NCBI RefSeq assembly: GCF_019669925.1
Contig: NZ_AP019779.1
Span: forward strand, 1,379,001 to 1,443,000
Origin: Methanobrevibacter arboriphilus
GTDB lineage: Archaea; Methanobacteriota; Methanobacteria; Methanobacteriales; Methanobacteriaceae
Length of the DNA: 64,000 bases
Reading direction: 5' to 3'
Of this stretch, positions 9,385 through 19,214 are shown piece by piece. A model generated the notes under the pieces. It was given only the letters and a program-made list of their open reading frames with translations. It was not told the origin of the DNA and made no database searches. Positions within the stretch are counted from its first letter, which is position 1; each line of letters begins with the position of its first letter. The position numbers and the translations under genes are program-made.

Positions 9385-10392
9385 ATGATTGTTGAATCAA
9401 TTTTGTATGATAAATTAGATAATGGTAATGTTCAATGTAATGTTTGTAACCATAGATGTAAAATTGCTGAAAACAAACTGGGGTTTTGTTTAACACGTAA
9501 AAATTTAAATGAAAAGTTATATAGTTGTAACTATGCTTCTATATCCTCTCAAGCTATTGATCCTATTGAAAAAAAACCGCTTTATCATTTTTTACCAGGA
9601 TCATTGGCATATTCTATCGGTGGTTTTGGGTGTAACATGAGATGTTTGAACTGTCAGAACTATATCATATCCCAAAATAGTAATGAGTATAATGAAGCTA
9701 TTAAAATTCTTCCAGAAACAGCTGTTAAAAATGCTATTAATGCAAATTGTATGTCGATTGCTTGGACCTATAATGAACCTACTATGTACTTAGAATATAC
9801 TCTTGAAACTGCTTTAATATCTCATGAAAATGGTCTTAAAAATATATATGTTAGTAATGGCTATATGAGTGAAGAAGCTCTTAATCTCTTGCTTCCTAGA
9901 ATTGATGCATTTAACATAGATTTAAAATCTATGAGTAATGAATTTTATATTAATAATTGTCAAGCTAAACTTGATCCTATTTTAGATAATATAAAATCAA
10001 TATATAATCATAAAAAGCATTTAGAAATCACTAATCTCTTAATAACTGACTATAATGATTCTTATGATTTAATAAAAAGTTTAACCGATTTTATTGTAAC
10101 CGAACTTGGAAAAGATGTGCCGATTCATTTTTCTAGATTTTTCCCTTATTATAAAATGAGGGATGTTCCTCCTACTGAAATTAGTAAATTAGAACTTGCT
10201 AAAGAAATAGCTACTGAATCAGGTTTAGAATATGTTTATTTAGGTAATGTTCAAACCGATCAAAATAGTTATTGTCCTGATTGTGGTGAACTACTTATTG
10301 AAAGAAATGGATATAATACTATCAGTAAGAGTAAAATTAAAAATAATAAATGTATTAATTGTGGTAGAAAACTAAATTTTATCTATAACTAA
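9385..10392 (+). CDS. amrS: AmmeMemoRadiSam-system radical SAM enzyme
   Basis: A 335-aa radical SAM protein of the PflA-like AmrS family. An N-terminal Cys cluster (CNVCNHRCKI, later GFCLTR) is followed by the SAM/4Fe-4S motif CNMRCLNCQN (about 81-90) and the family segment SIAWTYNEPTMYLEY. The C-terminus bears a zinc-ribbon pair CPDCGE and CINCGR. The family is linked by co-occurrence with the AMMECR1 and Memo proteins, none of which are in this window, and its reaction is unknown. AAGGAG eight bases upstream supports the ATG. It follows thiL by 124 bp on the same strand. Confidence 0.88.
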   Translation: MIVESILYDKLDNGNVQCNVCNHRCKIAENKLGFCLTRKNLNEKLYSCNYASISSQAIDPIEKKPLYHFLPGSLAYSIGGFGCNMRCLNCQNYIISQNSNEYNEAIKILPETAVKNAINANCMSIAWTYNEPTMYLEYTLETALISHENGLKNIYVSNGYMSEEALNLLLPRIDAFNIDLKSMSNEFYINNCQAKLDPILDNIKSIYNHKKHLEITNLLITDYNDSYDLIKSLTDFIVTELGKDVPIHFSRFFPYYKMRDVPPTEISKLELAKEIATESGLEYVYLGNVQTDQNSYCPDCGELLIERNGYNTISKSKIKNNKCINCGRKLNFIYN

Positions 10393-10652
10393 TCAAATAT
10401 TATCTTATTGAGTTTAATAATCTTAAAGTATACTTTAAATTGTACTTTTTGCTTTTTGAAAAGTATTGTCGTGTTTGAAAATCTTAATTATTCAAAATTT
10501 TCATCTAATAAAATATTGTCTTTTATAAATTTTGCTGTTCATAACCATAATCATAATATATTTATAAATATAGATTATTATATAATTATAAATTTATAAT
10601 ATTTTAATGAATGCTAAATCTAGCTATATAATAGAACTAAAGAGGAATAATA

Positions 10653-11207
10653 TTGAATAAATTTAAATTTACTAAAACTTCTATTGAAGGGGTTTTTATA
10701 ATAGAACCAACAGTTTTCATTGATGATCGAGGATATTTTATGGAATCATATCATAAAAAAGAATTTGAAGAGAATGGATTAAACATTGATTTTGTTCAAG
10801 ATAATCAATCTAAATCTACAAAGGGTGTATTGCGTGGACTTCATTTTCAGTATAATCAACCACAAGGGAAATTAGTAAGGGTAATCAAAGGTGAAGTATT
10901 TGATGTAGCTGTTGATTTAAGAAAAGATTCTCCAACTTATAGTAAATATGAAAGTGTAATTCTTTCAGAAGATAATAAAAAACAATTTTATATTCCACCA
11001 GGATTTGCTCATGGCTTTTTAGTTTTAAGCGATGAAGCAGAATTTACTTATAAATGTACTGATTTTTATAATGAATCTGATGAAGGCGGTATCACCTGGA
11101 ATGATCCAGACATAAACATTGAATGGCCTTTAAATGAAGATGAGTTAATTCTATCTGAAAAAGATCAAAAGTGGAAATCTTTAAAAAATACTTCAACTAA
11201 TTTTTAA
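10653..11207 (+). CDS. rfbC: dTDP-4-dehydrorhamnose 3,5-epimerase
   Basis: RmlC converts dTDP-4-keto-6-deoxyglucose into dTDP-4-keto-rhamnose. The 184-aa cupin shows DDRGYFMESYHK, VQDNQSKSTKGVLRGLHFQ with the catalytic His, GEVFDVAVDLRKDSPT and YIPPGFAHGFLVLSD, ending at family length. The start codon is TTG at 10653, preceded by AGAGG; no ATG gives the N-terminus. It is 36 bp upstream of rfbB and is the first gene of a + strand surface-sugar operon. The 260-bp gap before it carries no convincing gene. Confidence 0.95.
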   Translation: MNKFKFTKTSIEGVFIIEPTVFIDDRGYFMESYHKKEFEENGLNIDFVQDNQSKSTKGVLRGLHFQYNQPQGKLVRVIKGEVFDVAVDLRKDSPTYSKYESVILSEDNKKQFYIPPGFAHGFLVLSDEAEFTYKCTDFYNESDEGGITWNDPDINIEWPLNEDELILSEKDQKWKSLKNTSTNF

Positions 11208-11243
11208 AGACTAAAATATTAATAAATGTGAGGAAAAGTTAAA

Positions 11244-12260
11244 ATGGAAATATTGGTTACTGGAGGAGCAGGTTTTATTGGGAGTAATTTTATACATTAT
11301 ATTTTAGATAAATACTCTAATTATAATGTTATAAATTTAGATTTACTTACTTATTGTGGAAATCTAGGAAATTTGATGGAAGCTGAAGAGAATCCTAATT
11401 ATAAATTTATTAAAGGAGATATTTTAGATACTAAACTTGTTGATAGTATTGTAGCTGAAAATAATGTTGATTATATAATTAACTTTGCTGCTGAATCTCA
11501 TGTTGATCGTAGTATTCATAATCCTAAGATTTTTTTAGAATCAAATATTATTGGAACCCAAAATCTGCTTGAAGTAGCTAAAAAATATCATGAAAGAGGT
11601 CAGATTAAAAAATATATTCAAATATCCACTGATGAAGTATATGGAACTCTTGGAAAAACAGGTTATTTTACAGAAAAAACTCCTCTTTCTCCAAACAGTC
11701 CTTATTCAGCTAGTAAAGCCGGAGCTGATATGATTGTTAGAGCATATCATGAAACTTTCAACCTTCCTATTAATATAACTAGGTGTTCTAATAATTATGG
11801 ACCATATCAATTTCCAGAAAAATTGATTCCATTAATGATTAATAATGCACTAACTAATAAGAAATTACCTGTTTATGGTGATGGAAGAAATATTCGAGAC
11901 TGGTTACATGTTTATGATCATTGTACAGCTATTGATCTTGTATTGCATAATGGAAAAATAGGGGATATTTATAATATAGGTGGAAACAATGAAAAAGAAA
12001 ATATTGAAATCGTTAGAATTATTCTTAAATATCTAAATAGGTCTAATGACTTGATTGAATTTGTTGAAGATAGATTAGGGCACGATAAAAGATATGCAAT
12101 TGATTCAACAAAAATAAAAAGTGAATTAGGTTGGAAACCTAAATATACTTTTGATAATGGGATTAAAAAAACTATTGATTGGTATTTGAATAATGAAAAA
12201 TGGCTGGAGTATGTCAATTCTAATAAATATATAAATTACTATAATGAAAAATATAGATAA
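11244..12260 (+). CDS. rfbB: dTDP-glucose 4,6-dehydratase
   Basis: RmlB makes dTDP-4-keto-6-deoxyglucose, the second step of dTDP-rhamnose synthesis. A 338-aa extended short-chain dehydrogenase: NAD-binding TGGAGFIGSNF at the N-terminus, FAAESHVDRSI, STDEVYGTLG with the catalytic Asp/Glu pair, YSASKAGAD (Tyr/Lys), and CSNNYGPYQFPEKLIP. A GAGGAAAAG ribosome site precedes the ATG. It is co-directional with rfbC, while rfbD and rfbA are 48 kb away in the second polysaccharide block. Confidence 0.95.
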   Translation: MEILVTGGAGFIGSNFIHYILDKYSNYNVINLDLLTYCGNLGNLMEAEENPNYKFIKGDILDTKLVDSIVAENNVDYIINFAAESHVDRSIHNPKIFLESNIIGTQNLLEVAKKYHERGQIKKYIQISTDEVYGTLGKTGYFTEKTPLSPNSPYSASKAGADMIVRAYHETFNLPINITRCSNNYGPYQFPEKLIPLMINNALTNKKLPVYGDGRNIRDWLHVYDHCTAIDLVLHNGKIGDIYNIGGNNEKENIEIVRIILKYLNRSNDLIEFVEDRLGHDKRYAIDSTKIKSELGWKPKYTFDNGIKKTIDWYLNNEKWLEYVNSNKYINYYNEKYR

Positions 12261-12384
12261 TTTAATTTTTTATAAAATAGGGCTGTGCTCACCAGATAAA
12301 AGTGAATACACATCTAAAATTTATTAATTTAATTAAATGATTCATAAGTACTGAATCATAGTTATAGATAAATTAAGTGATTTA

Positions 12385-13497
12385 ATGAATAATAGTAAAC
12401 CTTTAGTTAGTGTTATAGTGCCAGTTTATAATACTGAAGATTATATTCAAGAATGTTTGAATAGCATAATTAATCAATCATTAAGTAATATTGAGATTAT
12501 ACTGGTTAATGATGGTTCTACTGATGGTTCTCTTGAGATTTTAGAAGACTATGCAAAAAAAGATACAAGAATTAAAATTATTAATAAAGACAATGAAGGT
12601 CAAGCCATTGCTAAAAATTTAGCTATAAGCAAATCTAATGGTAAATATCTATCTTTCATTGATTCTGATGACTATATTGACTTAAATGCATATGAAAAAA
12701 TTTATAATTATGCTGAAAGTAATAATAATGATATAGTTTTATTTAATGTTTTACGGTTTAATAAAAAAAATACATGGAAAGGAAGACTTCATAGAATTTC
12801 TATTCCAAATGAAAATATACCTTCTACAAACATTATTAATTTTCCTAATTTAGTTTATGATTCAAGTGCATCTAATAAGCTAATAAAAAAATCATTTTGG
12901 GATAATTATTGCTTTAAATTTGAAGAAGGTAGATTTTATGAGGATCTCTTAGTTGCAGCTCGGTTATATTGTTGTGCTGATTCAATCGGAATATTTTCTA
13001 ATGTTAATTATTATTGGCGAATCCGTGAAAATCAAGCTAATAAGTCTACAACTCAAAAATTAACTGATACAAAAAATTTTAATGATAGAATATTTATCCT
13101 TAATAAAATAACTGATTTATATAGAGAAAAAAATGAAAATTTACTTAAATATCACTATAAAAAATGTTTAGATCATGATTTTATAATTATTCTTAATAAA
13201 ATAAATGAATCAAGCCAAGATTTGCAATGTGAAATTATCAATAAAATAAACTTATTTTTAGAAGATATTTTTTTAGAGGGTTATGATGATCTGAATATAT
13301 TTAATTTAGGCATATTTGATAAGATTAAATATCAAGCTATAATTGATAACAATCTTAAACTTCTCAAGAAACTAGTCTATTATAGTGAAAAATATAATGA
13401 AAAAAAGCTATACATTAAAATGTTCTTAATATTTAAAGATATTATTAAGGAAAAAATGTTTATAGAAATACTGAAATTGTATATCGAATCTAGATAA
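12385..13497 (+). CDS. Glycosyltransferase family 2
   Basis: A 370-aa GT-A enzyme. The N-terminus PLVSVIVPVYNTEDYI, VNDGSTDGS and NEGQAIAKNLAI are the nucleotide-sugar site, and FIDSDDYID near residue 93 is the DXD-type metal motif. The rest is helical and lacks membrane spans, so it acts at the cytoplasmic face. Donor and acceptor are unknown. It follows rfbB by 124 bp, so a rhamnosyl donor is possible. Unlike the GT2 proteins of the later cluster it has no terminal S-W-K-I-T tag. It converges on the CDP-glycerol operon. Confidence 0.88.
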   Translation: MNNSKPLVSVIVPVYNTEDYIQECLNSIINQSLSNIEIILVNDGSTDGSLEILEDYAKKDTRIKIINKDNEGQAIAKNLAISKSNGKYLSFIDSDDYIDLNAYEKIYNYAESNNNDIVLFNVLRFNKKNTWKGRLHRISIPNENIPSTNIINFPNLVYDSSASNKLIKKSFWDNYCFKFEEGRFYEDLLVAARLYCCADSIGIFSNVNYYWRIRENQANKSTTQKLTDTKNFNDRIFILNKITDLYREKNENLLKYHYKKCLDHDFIIILNKINESSQDLQCEIINKINLFLEDIFLEGYDDLNIFNLGIFDKIKYQAIIDNNLKLLKKLVYYSEKYNEKKLYIKMFLIFKDIIKEKMFIEILKLYIESR

Positions 13498-13569
13498 TCA
13501 AAGTAATATATTTTTGACTAAATTATCATTTAAACATTATTTTAATTATTAATTTTCAATAAACAATTT

Positions 13570-14748
13570 TTAATTCTTATTATTATTTAAAATATTAAAA
13601 AGTCTTTTGGTGGAAAAACCATCACTTTTTTCCATATATTTATTTTTAAAAGTTTTTATTATTTTTAAATATTCTTTATCTGTGTTTTTTATATAATTTC
13701 CTATATCTTCAATGTTTGTTAATATTATTCCAGGAACAAATGATTCATAGTCAAAATAAAAACCTCGAGATTTTTCTTCAAACTCTTTAAGATCATATGG
13801 ATAAAAGATCATTTTTTTATTTAACAATGAATATTCAAAAATAATAGAGGAATAATCTGTTATAAGAACATCAGATACAAACAATAGTGTATTGACTTCA
13901 TTATATTTCGAAAGGTTGAAAACTCGTTTTTCAATTTTTTTACTTAAATTTAACTCTTTAAGTGAGAATCTATTGGATATATATGGATGTAATCTTAAAA
14001 TAAGGATATAATCTTCAGGAAGATAGTTTAGAATCTTTAATATTTCTGTATTTATATCAATATTCTCACTTGAATTATTTAATTTTTTTTTGTATTCTTC
14101 ATCTCTAAATGTTGGTGCATATAAAATTAATTTTTTATTAGTTAACTCAGGATAATTCTCATAAAATTCTTTTATTTTTTCATTTATTAAATTTTCATTG
14201 AAAAAAATGTCTGTTCTTGGTGTACCAATTGGATATATTTTATTTAAATCCATTTGAAAAGCTGATTTATATATAGGGACCATTTTTTGAGAACCAACGA
14301 TTAAATGTGTGTTTTTTACTGAGGATGATTTAGCTAAATCTCTGATTTCTCCAACTTCAGTGTTTAAAGCAAATTTTTTAATTGTTCCAGTTCCATGCCA
14401 TAACTGAACAATATTCACATTCTTTTTAAATTTAGTATAAGCAAATGGTAGAAATATATTATCTAAAAAAATATTTTTAGATGTTGCAACATGATAAGGA
14501 ACAAATATAAAAAAATTAATGACCTTTTCAATTATTTTTGAGTTTTTTTTGAATTCATAGTCTTCTCTAGTTATTGACTTGAAAAATATATTAGGATTTT
14601 TTTGCATGAAATAATTAGCTGTATACAAAACATTTCCTTCAGTACTATCATCGTGAGTCATTATTAGAAATATCTTATTTTTGTTAATAGGTATAAGATA
14701 AAAAATATAGTAAACTATGTTAAATAAGTAATATCCTAATTTTTTCAT
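13570..14748 (-). CDS. CDP-glycerol glycerophosphotransferase family protein (TagB/TagF-like)
   Basis: A 392-aa GT-B type polyol-phosphate transferase. Family motifs are complete: QLWHGTGTIKKF (catalytic His, about 117), GTPRTDIFF, LYAPTFRDEE, ILRLHPY and the C-terminal SDVLITDYSSIIFEYSL followed by FYPYDL and RGFYFDYE. The N-terminus is hydrophobic and basic, typical of membrane-associated TagB/TagF. In bacteria these enzymes transfer glycerol phosphate from CDP-glycerol to build teichoic acid. It is last in a tight operon after gpsA, a nucleotidyltransferase and a second TagF-like gene, 24 bp behind the latter. Primase and polymerase roles cannot be assigned between the two. Confidence 0.87.
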   Translation of the reverse strand: MKKLGYYLFNIVYYIFYLIPINKNKIFLIMTHDDSTEGNVLYTANYFMQKNPNIFFKSITREDYEFKKNSKIIEKVINFFIFVPYHVATSKNIFLDNIFLPFAYTKFKKNVNIVQLWHGTGTIKKFALNTEVGEIRDLAKSSSVKNTHLIVGSQKMVPIYKSAFQMDLNKIYPIGTPRTDIFFNENLINEKIKEFYENYPELTNKKLILYAPTFRDEEYKKKLNNSSENIDINTEILKILNYLPEDYILILRLHPYISNRFSLKELNLSKKIEKRVFNLSKYNEVNTLLFVSDVLITDYSSIIFEYSLLNKKMIFYPYDLKEFEEKSRGFYFDYESFVPGIILTNIEDIGNYIKNTDKEYLKIIKTFKNKYMEKSDGFSTKRLFNILNNNKN

Positions 14749-14772
14749 ATTATTCCTTCATTATTTGATGTT

Positions 14773-15987
14773 CTATGATTTAATAATATCTGATACTTTT
14801 TTTGATGCATTTCCATCATCGTATTGGTTATATTTTCTTGTAAACTTAGAATATTTGTTTCTATAATCTAAAAAATACTCATTTAAATTGAAATTTTTTA
14901 GATATTTGGATAATTCTTGGTTATTTTTAATAATAGGGCCTGGAACTTCTTCAATTATGTCAAAATAGAAACCTCTTAAGCTTTCTTTATAAAATTCTAA
15001 ATCATATGTATAAAATATAATAGGTCTTTGAAGTAAAGCATAATCGAACATCACTGATGAATAATCTGTGATTAACATATCAGATATTAAATATAATTCT
15101 TGTATATCCCATTTTTCATCAGCCACTTTAATAAAATCAGAGTATTTATTCCAATCTATTTTTTCTTGTACTAAGTAATGATACTTTATTATCATGATAT
15201 ATTCATCTGACAATTCTTTTTTTAATAAATCAAAGTCCATTTGACTCGCAAATTTATATATCTCATTATTATAAAACTCATTATCTCTCCATGTTGGGGC
15301 ATAGAGTATAATTTTTTTATTTTTAGTTTCAGGATTTAAAATACCTAAATCATCTTTTATTTTTAAAATAAAGTCTTTGTCTTCTTTTTTATTTATTAAA
15401 ATGTCATTTCTAGGGTAACCTACTTTTAAAAATTCTCCTTTAAAATTAAATGCAGTTTTAAATGCATCGATCGAAAAGTCATTTTGAGCGATTAAATAGT
15501 CCCAAATTTTTGCATTATTCTTGATTTCAGATTTATAAATATCAATATTTGTTTTACCACCCATATTTAGATTTTCTATGTCTAAACCCAATTTTTTTAG
15601 AGGAGTTCCATGCCATGTTTGTATATATTTGCATTTAGATTTTTTTAGAAGATATTCCGGATGTCTGGCATCAAATATCCAATATGCACTAATTATGGTA
15701 TAATAAAGATATTTTAATCTATTTTTCTTTACTTTTATAGGATTTCCTGGAATTTTGATTTTGGTGTCTTTCACTGACCATACATATTTAAATTTATCAT
15801 TATACTCATAATTACTATTATTTATTAAATATTCATAGATATATTTAGGATTTCCAGTATAATTTCTCCCATTACCGCTTTCAAACATTATTATATTTTT
15901 TGTAGATAAAATATTAAATAATACTTTATAAAAGAAAATTATTATGAATCTAACAAATACTTTTATAAATTGCTTGATTTTAGACAT
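14773..15987 (-). CDS. CDP-glycerol glycerophosphotransferase family protein (TagF-like)
   Basis: A 404-aa paralogue of the next gene. It has a hydrophobic/basic N-terminal segment (about 8-28), then YIQTWHGTPLKKLGLD with the catalytic His, VGYPRNDIL, ILYAPTWRDNEFY, and ISDMLITDYSSVMFDYALL with FYTYDL and RGFYFD near the C-terminus. These match TagF more exactly than the downstream copy does, for example WHGTPLKKLG and APTWRD. It probably polymerises or adds glycerol- or other polyol-phosphate units at the inner membrane face. Position: 34 bp after the nucleotidyltransferase gene in the minus-strand operon. Confidence 0.88.
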   Translation of the reverse strand: MSKIKQFIKVFVRFIIIFFYKVLFNILSTKNIIMFESGNGRNYTGNPKYIYEYLINNSNYEYNDKFKYVWSVKDTKIKIPGNPIKVKKNRLKYLYYTIISAYWIFDARHPEYLLKKSKCKYIQTWHGTPLKKLGLDIENLNMGGKTNIDIYKSEIKNNAKIWDYLIAQNDFSIDAFKTAFNFKGEFLKVGYPRNDILINKKEDKDFILKIKDDLGILNPETKNKKIILYAPTWRDNEFYNNEIYKFASQMDFDLLKKELSDEYIMIIKYHYLVQEKIDWNKYSDFIKVADEKWDIQELYLISDMLITDYSSVMFDYALLQRPIIFYTYDLEFYKESLRGFYFDIIEEVPGPIIKNNQELSKYLKNFNLNEYFLDYRNKYSKFTRKYNQYDDGNASKKVSDIIKS

Positions 15988-16021
15988 AAATATCAGGATT
16001 TATAATAGTTTTAATTTTAAA

Positions 16022-16747
16022 TTAAGGATTATCAATTTCTTTTATAAGATTTTTAGCATAATCCCAATCAGCATGGTCATCAATTTCTGTCCATTTTAGA
16101 CCATTTGTTTCTATAAAATCAATTCTAGTTTTTTTACTTAGTTTTTCATATGCAAAATCATAATAATTTTCTGAATCTTTTCTTATTAATTTTAATAAAA
16201 TATCATTAAAATCAGGCAGATCTGATGAAATAACTTTAGAAACTCCAATAAATTCTCCACTAGACTTTGAAATTTCTAAATTTTTTCCAATATCTTTTAT
16301 TATTCCATCTTCTATAATTATTTTAAAAGATTCTTCATTTAATTTTTTATAGTTATCAATAACCATTGAACTATTCTTAGTTTTCATTATATTTCTAATT
16401 ATTTGAGGATCTAAGATATTATCTCCATTAATTAATATAAAATCATCACTAATATCTTTTGTTGCAAGATAAGCTGAATATGAAGTGTTAGTCATATAAT
16501 AATTTTCATTTTCAATAATATTAATTTTAATATTATATTTATCTTCAAGATATTCTGAATGTATAATGACTTTATCCTTAAAATGTCCTACAACAAATAT
16601 GAATTGGCTTATATTATTATTAACAAGTGTTTCAACTAATCTTTCAATTATTGTTATTTTATTTAATTCTAATAATGCCTTAGGAATATTTTTTGTTAAT
16701 GGTCGTAATCTTGTACCTGTGCCTGCAGCCAATATTATTGCAATCAA
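16022..16747 (-). CDS. Nucleotidyltransferase, LicC/CDP-polyol type
   Basis: A 241-aa nucleotidyltransferase with AIILAAGTGTRLRPLT, IPKALLELN and ILINGDNIL (metal Asp). It is shorter than hexose-1-phosphate thymidylyltransferases, lacks their C-terminal part and most resembles LicC-like cytidylyltransferases, including the YYMTNTSYSAYLA segment and the EIDDHADWDYA C-terminus. Between gpsA (18 bp upstream) and two CDP-glycerol transferase genes, the obvious inferred role is activation of glycerol-3-phosphate or a related polyol phosphate with CTP. A sugar-phosphate or choline-phosphate substrate is not excluded. Confidence 0.8.
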   Translation of the reverse strand: MIAIILAAGTGTRLRPLTKNIPKALLELNKITIIERLVETLVNNNISQFIFVVGHFKDKVIIHSEYLEDKYNIKINIIENENYYMTNTSYSAYLATKDISDDFILINGDNILDPQIIRNIMKTKNSSMVIDNYKKLNEESFKIIIEDGIIKDIGKNLEISKSSGEFIGVSKVISSDLPDFNDILLKLIRKDSENYYDFAYEKLSKKTRIDFIETNGLKWTEIDDHADWDYAKNLIKEIDNP

Positions 16748-16765
16748 TTTTTCACCTTATAATAC

Positions 16766-17734
16766 TTATAATTTATTCCATAACTCTTTAAAAGCAAGTT
16801 TTGGAAGATTTTTTTTTATTATAACATCATATACAAAATCAACAATAACACTATTAATCTTGTATTTATCACAAACAGCTTTTATAGCTTTTATAGAATT
16901 TTTTCCTTCAAAAACAATTCCTGAAGACTTTTCATCAACAATAATTCTTTGCCCATAGAGCATTCCTAAAGTATGATTTCTGCTCTCTTTTGAAGTTGAT
17001 GTTAGAACTATATCTCCAAAACCACAATATTTATCAACTGTGGATTTTAAACCACCGATATTCAAGATTATATTTTTAGTATCATTAAAGCCTCTATTTA
17101 AAATCGCATATCTTGCATTTTCATTAATTTCCATCCCTTCACAGATACCATATGCAATAGCATTAATATTTTTTATTACTCCACAAAATTCAAGACCAAT
17201 TACATCATCAATTATTTCTATTTTAAATTTATCAGTTTTTAAGACATTTTTAATTTTTATAGAATTCTTTAAATTTTTAGATGCAATATTACAAATACTA
17301 GCTAAATCTAACATTATTTCCGAGGCAAAATTTGGTCCAGATAATGCAACATACTCAATATCAAAATATTCTTTAATTATATTTCCCATCGTATTTAATG
17401 AGGGGTATTCAATACCTTTAGCAGTTGTCACTAGTATAACCTCATTATTAACACCAATTTCTTTTAATTTCTTAAGAATTTTTCTAAAGCCTGCTGATGG
17501 AACACAAATAAAAATAGCACTACAATTTTTTAAATCTTTTAGATTATTTGTAGGGATTATGTTTTTATTTAACTTTGTATTAGGATAATATTCTGAATTA
17601 TATCCAGATTTAATAATAGTTTCACATATTTCTTTTCGTCTTGAATATAAAAATACATTCTTTACATTGTTCGATATTGTTTGTGATAGGGCAGTACCAA
17701 AACTACCTGCCCCTATAACTCCTATTTTTTCCAT
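16766..17734 (-). CDS. gpsA: NAD(P)-dependent glycerol-3-phosphate dehydrogenase
   Basis: GpsA reduces dihydroxyacetone phosphate to sn-glycerol-3-phosphate. The 322-aa protein has the Rossmann GVIGAGSFGTAL, TTAKGIE, LSGPNFASEI, catalytic Lys in CGVIKNINAIAYGICEGM and GFGDIVLTSTSKESRNHTLG, all standard. Archaeal membrane lipids use the opposite enantiomer made by an unrelated enzyme, so a bona fide GpsA heading a CDP-glycerol-type operon suggests its product goes into a wall or capsule polymer. It starts 61 bp after the ubiD-like gene, so read-through from there is possible. Confidence 0.92.
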   Translation of the reverse strand: MEKIGVIGAGSFGTALSQTISNNVKNVFLYSRRKEICETIIKSGYNSEYYPNTKLNKNIIPTNNLKDLKNCSAIFICVPSAGFRKILKKLKEIGVNNEVILVTTAKGIEYPSLNTMGNIIKEYFDIEYVALSGPNFASEIMLDLASICNIASKNLKNSIKIKNVLKTDKFKIEIIDDVIGLEFCGVIKNINAIAYGICEGMEINENARYAILNRGFNDTKNIILNIGGLKSTVDKYCGFGDIVLTSTSKESRNHTLGMLYGQRIIVDEKSSGIVFEGKNSIKAIKAVCDKYKINSVIVDFVYDVIIKKNLPKLAFKELWNKL

Positions 17735-17795
17735 TTAAACACTTGCCTGGCTTTGATTCTATGATTGTATTATTATAGTACTATTTGTTAAATAA

Positions 17796-19079
17796 TTATT
17801 CACTATAACTCACTCTTTCAAATTCTTTTTCTTTTCCAAGTAATTTAGTAGCATCAACACCAACTTTGGTAGTTGTTCCATCAGGTAATGCTACAGGATC
17901 AAGTGATGAACCTCTTGCTTTAGGGATAATAATTATATCATCATCACCTTTAACTCTTGTAGCTATAGCATATTCAAGATCTTGAGGATCAAAAATATCA
18001 ACATCTTCGTCAACCACTACTGCATGTTTTAATGAGGGATGAGCTGCAAGTGCAGCTAGTATAACATTTTTACCATCACCTTGTGTTTGTTTTTTTATAG
18101 CTATTGCTGCATGTAACCAACAACAACCTCCTTCTGTTAATAAAACATTTTGAACTGTTGGAACAGTATTCTTCACAGCTTGGAATATTCTAGGTTCTTG
18201 AGGAAGTCCTTGTAGTAATTTATGCTCAAATCCAGCTGGAAGAATAGCATGATACATTGCATTATTTTTTATATGCATAAGATCTAATTTAATAACTGGT
18301 TCATCTCTAATTACATCGTATGTGTCTGTTAAATCAACAAATGGTCCTTCTTTTGCTCTTTTATTGGCTAATATTTTTCCTTCAAATATTATGTCTGCTT
18401 GGGGAACTTTTAAACCAGTATTTTCCAATTCTAATAATTCAAGATTTCCATCATTAAATACATTTGCAACTTCCATTTCATCACAATCAATTGGGACAGA
18501 CGTTGTTGTTGAAAGAAGTGTTGATGGATTCATTCCAATAGCTATAGCTATTTCTAAATCTTTATTTAATTTTTCTGACCTTTGAAAATATGTGTAAAGG
18601 TTTCTTGGAACGATTCTTATAGCTAATTTATCTTTTCCATTAACTAACATTCTATGTATAGAAGCATTTTGTATTCCTGTTTCTGGATCCTTTGCAAAAA
18701 CTACTCCTGCAGTTATATAAGCTCCCCCATCTCTTTTATAATGAGTTAATATTGGAATTTTACCTAAATCTGCTTTTTTGGTGCTATATTCTGCATCATT
18801 AATTTTTTTATATTTAGTTATTTTTTGAGGATTTTCAGTAGCTTTAATAATTTTTTTGGTTATTTCATCAACAATACAACCTAATGACTTAGCTATTTTT
18901 TCTCTAGTATTACAAATTCCTGAGATTATTGGAATATCATAACCTTTAACATTTTTTAATATAACTGTTTTTTTAGGATGCTCTCTAAGTATTCTTGCTG
19001 CTTCAAACTCTGTAGAAACTTCTTCTTCTATAGTCAAAATTCCATATTCATCCTTTATTATATTTAAAAAATTTTCCAT
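17796..19079 (-). CDS. UbiD family decarboxylase (anhydromevalonate phosphate decarboxylase type)
   Basis: A 427-aa prenylated-FMN decarboxylase homologue. Recognisable parts are [32 protein letters not shown], the conserved E-GPF-DLTDTY segment with the catalytic acid, and [18 protein letters not shown]. In archaea a UbiD homologue decarboxylates trans-anhydromevalonate 5-phosphate in the modified mevalonate pathway to isoprenoids; as the only UbiD in the window this is the preferred inference. The frame opens 15 codons earlier, but AGAGG is correctly spaced only before the ATG at 19077-19079 and the shorter N-terminus fits the family. Confidence 0.85.
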   Translation of the reverse strand: MENFLNIIKDEYGILTIEEEVSTEFEAARILREHPKKTVILKNVKGYDIPIISGICNTREKIAKSLGCIVDEITKKIIKATENPQKITKYKKINDAEYSTKKADLGKIPILTHYKRDGGAYITAGVVFAKDPETGIQNASIHRMLVNGKDKLAIRIVPRNLYTYFQRSEKLNKDLEIAIAIGMNPSTLLSTTTSVPIDCDEMEVANVFNDGNLELLELENTGLKVPQADIIFEGKILANKRAKEGPFVDLTDTYDVIRDEPVIKLDLMHIKNNAMYHAILPAGFEHKLLQGLPQEPRIFQAVKNTVPTVQNVLLTEGGCCWLHAAIAIKKQTQGDGKNVILAALAAHPSLKHAVVVDEDVDIFDPQDLEYAIATRVKGDDDIIIIPKARGSSLDPVALPDGTTTKVGVDATKLLGKEKEFERVSYSE

Positions 19080-19214
19080 AATTAATTCCTCTAAAATTTT
19101 AATATATATTAAGTAATCATTCATTAATTAGTAATAATCAATTTATTAACAATAATTCCTTAATTTGTAATGATTTATTATATTTGTAATAATTCGTTTA
19201 TCATTAATTGTTTT

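Noticed and set aside
10408-10599. 63-aa open frame between amrS and rfbC
   Set aside because: No ribosome site, composition of noncoding A/T-rich DNA and no recognisable motif.
12261-12384. Short G/C-richer stretch after rfbB (gggctgtgctcacc) as a possible RNA element
   Set aside because: Only about 14 bases stand out and no convincing stem or conserved motif could be drawn.
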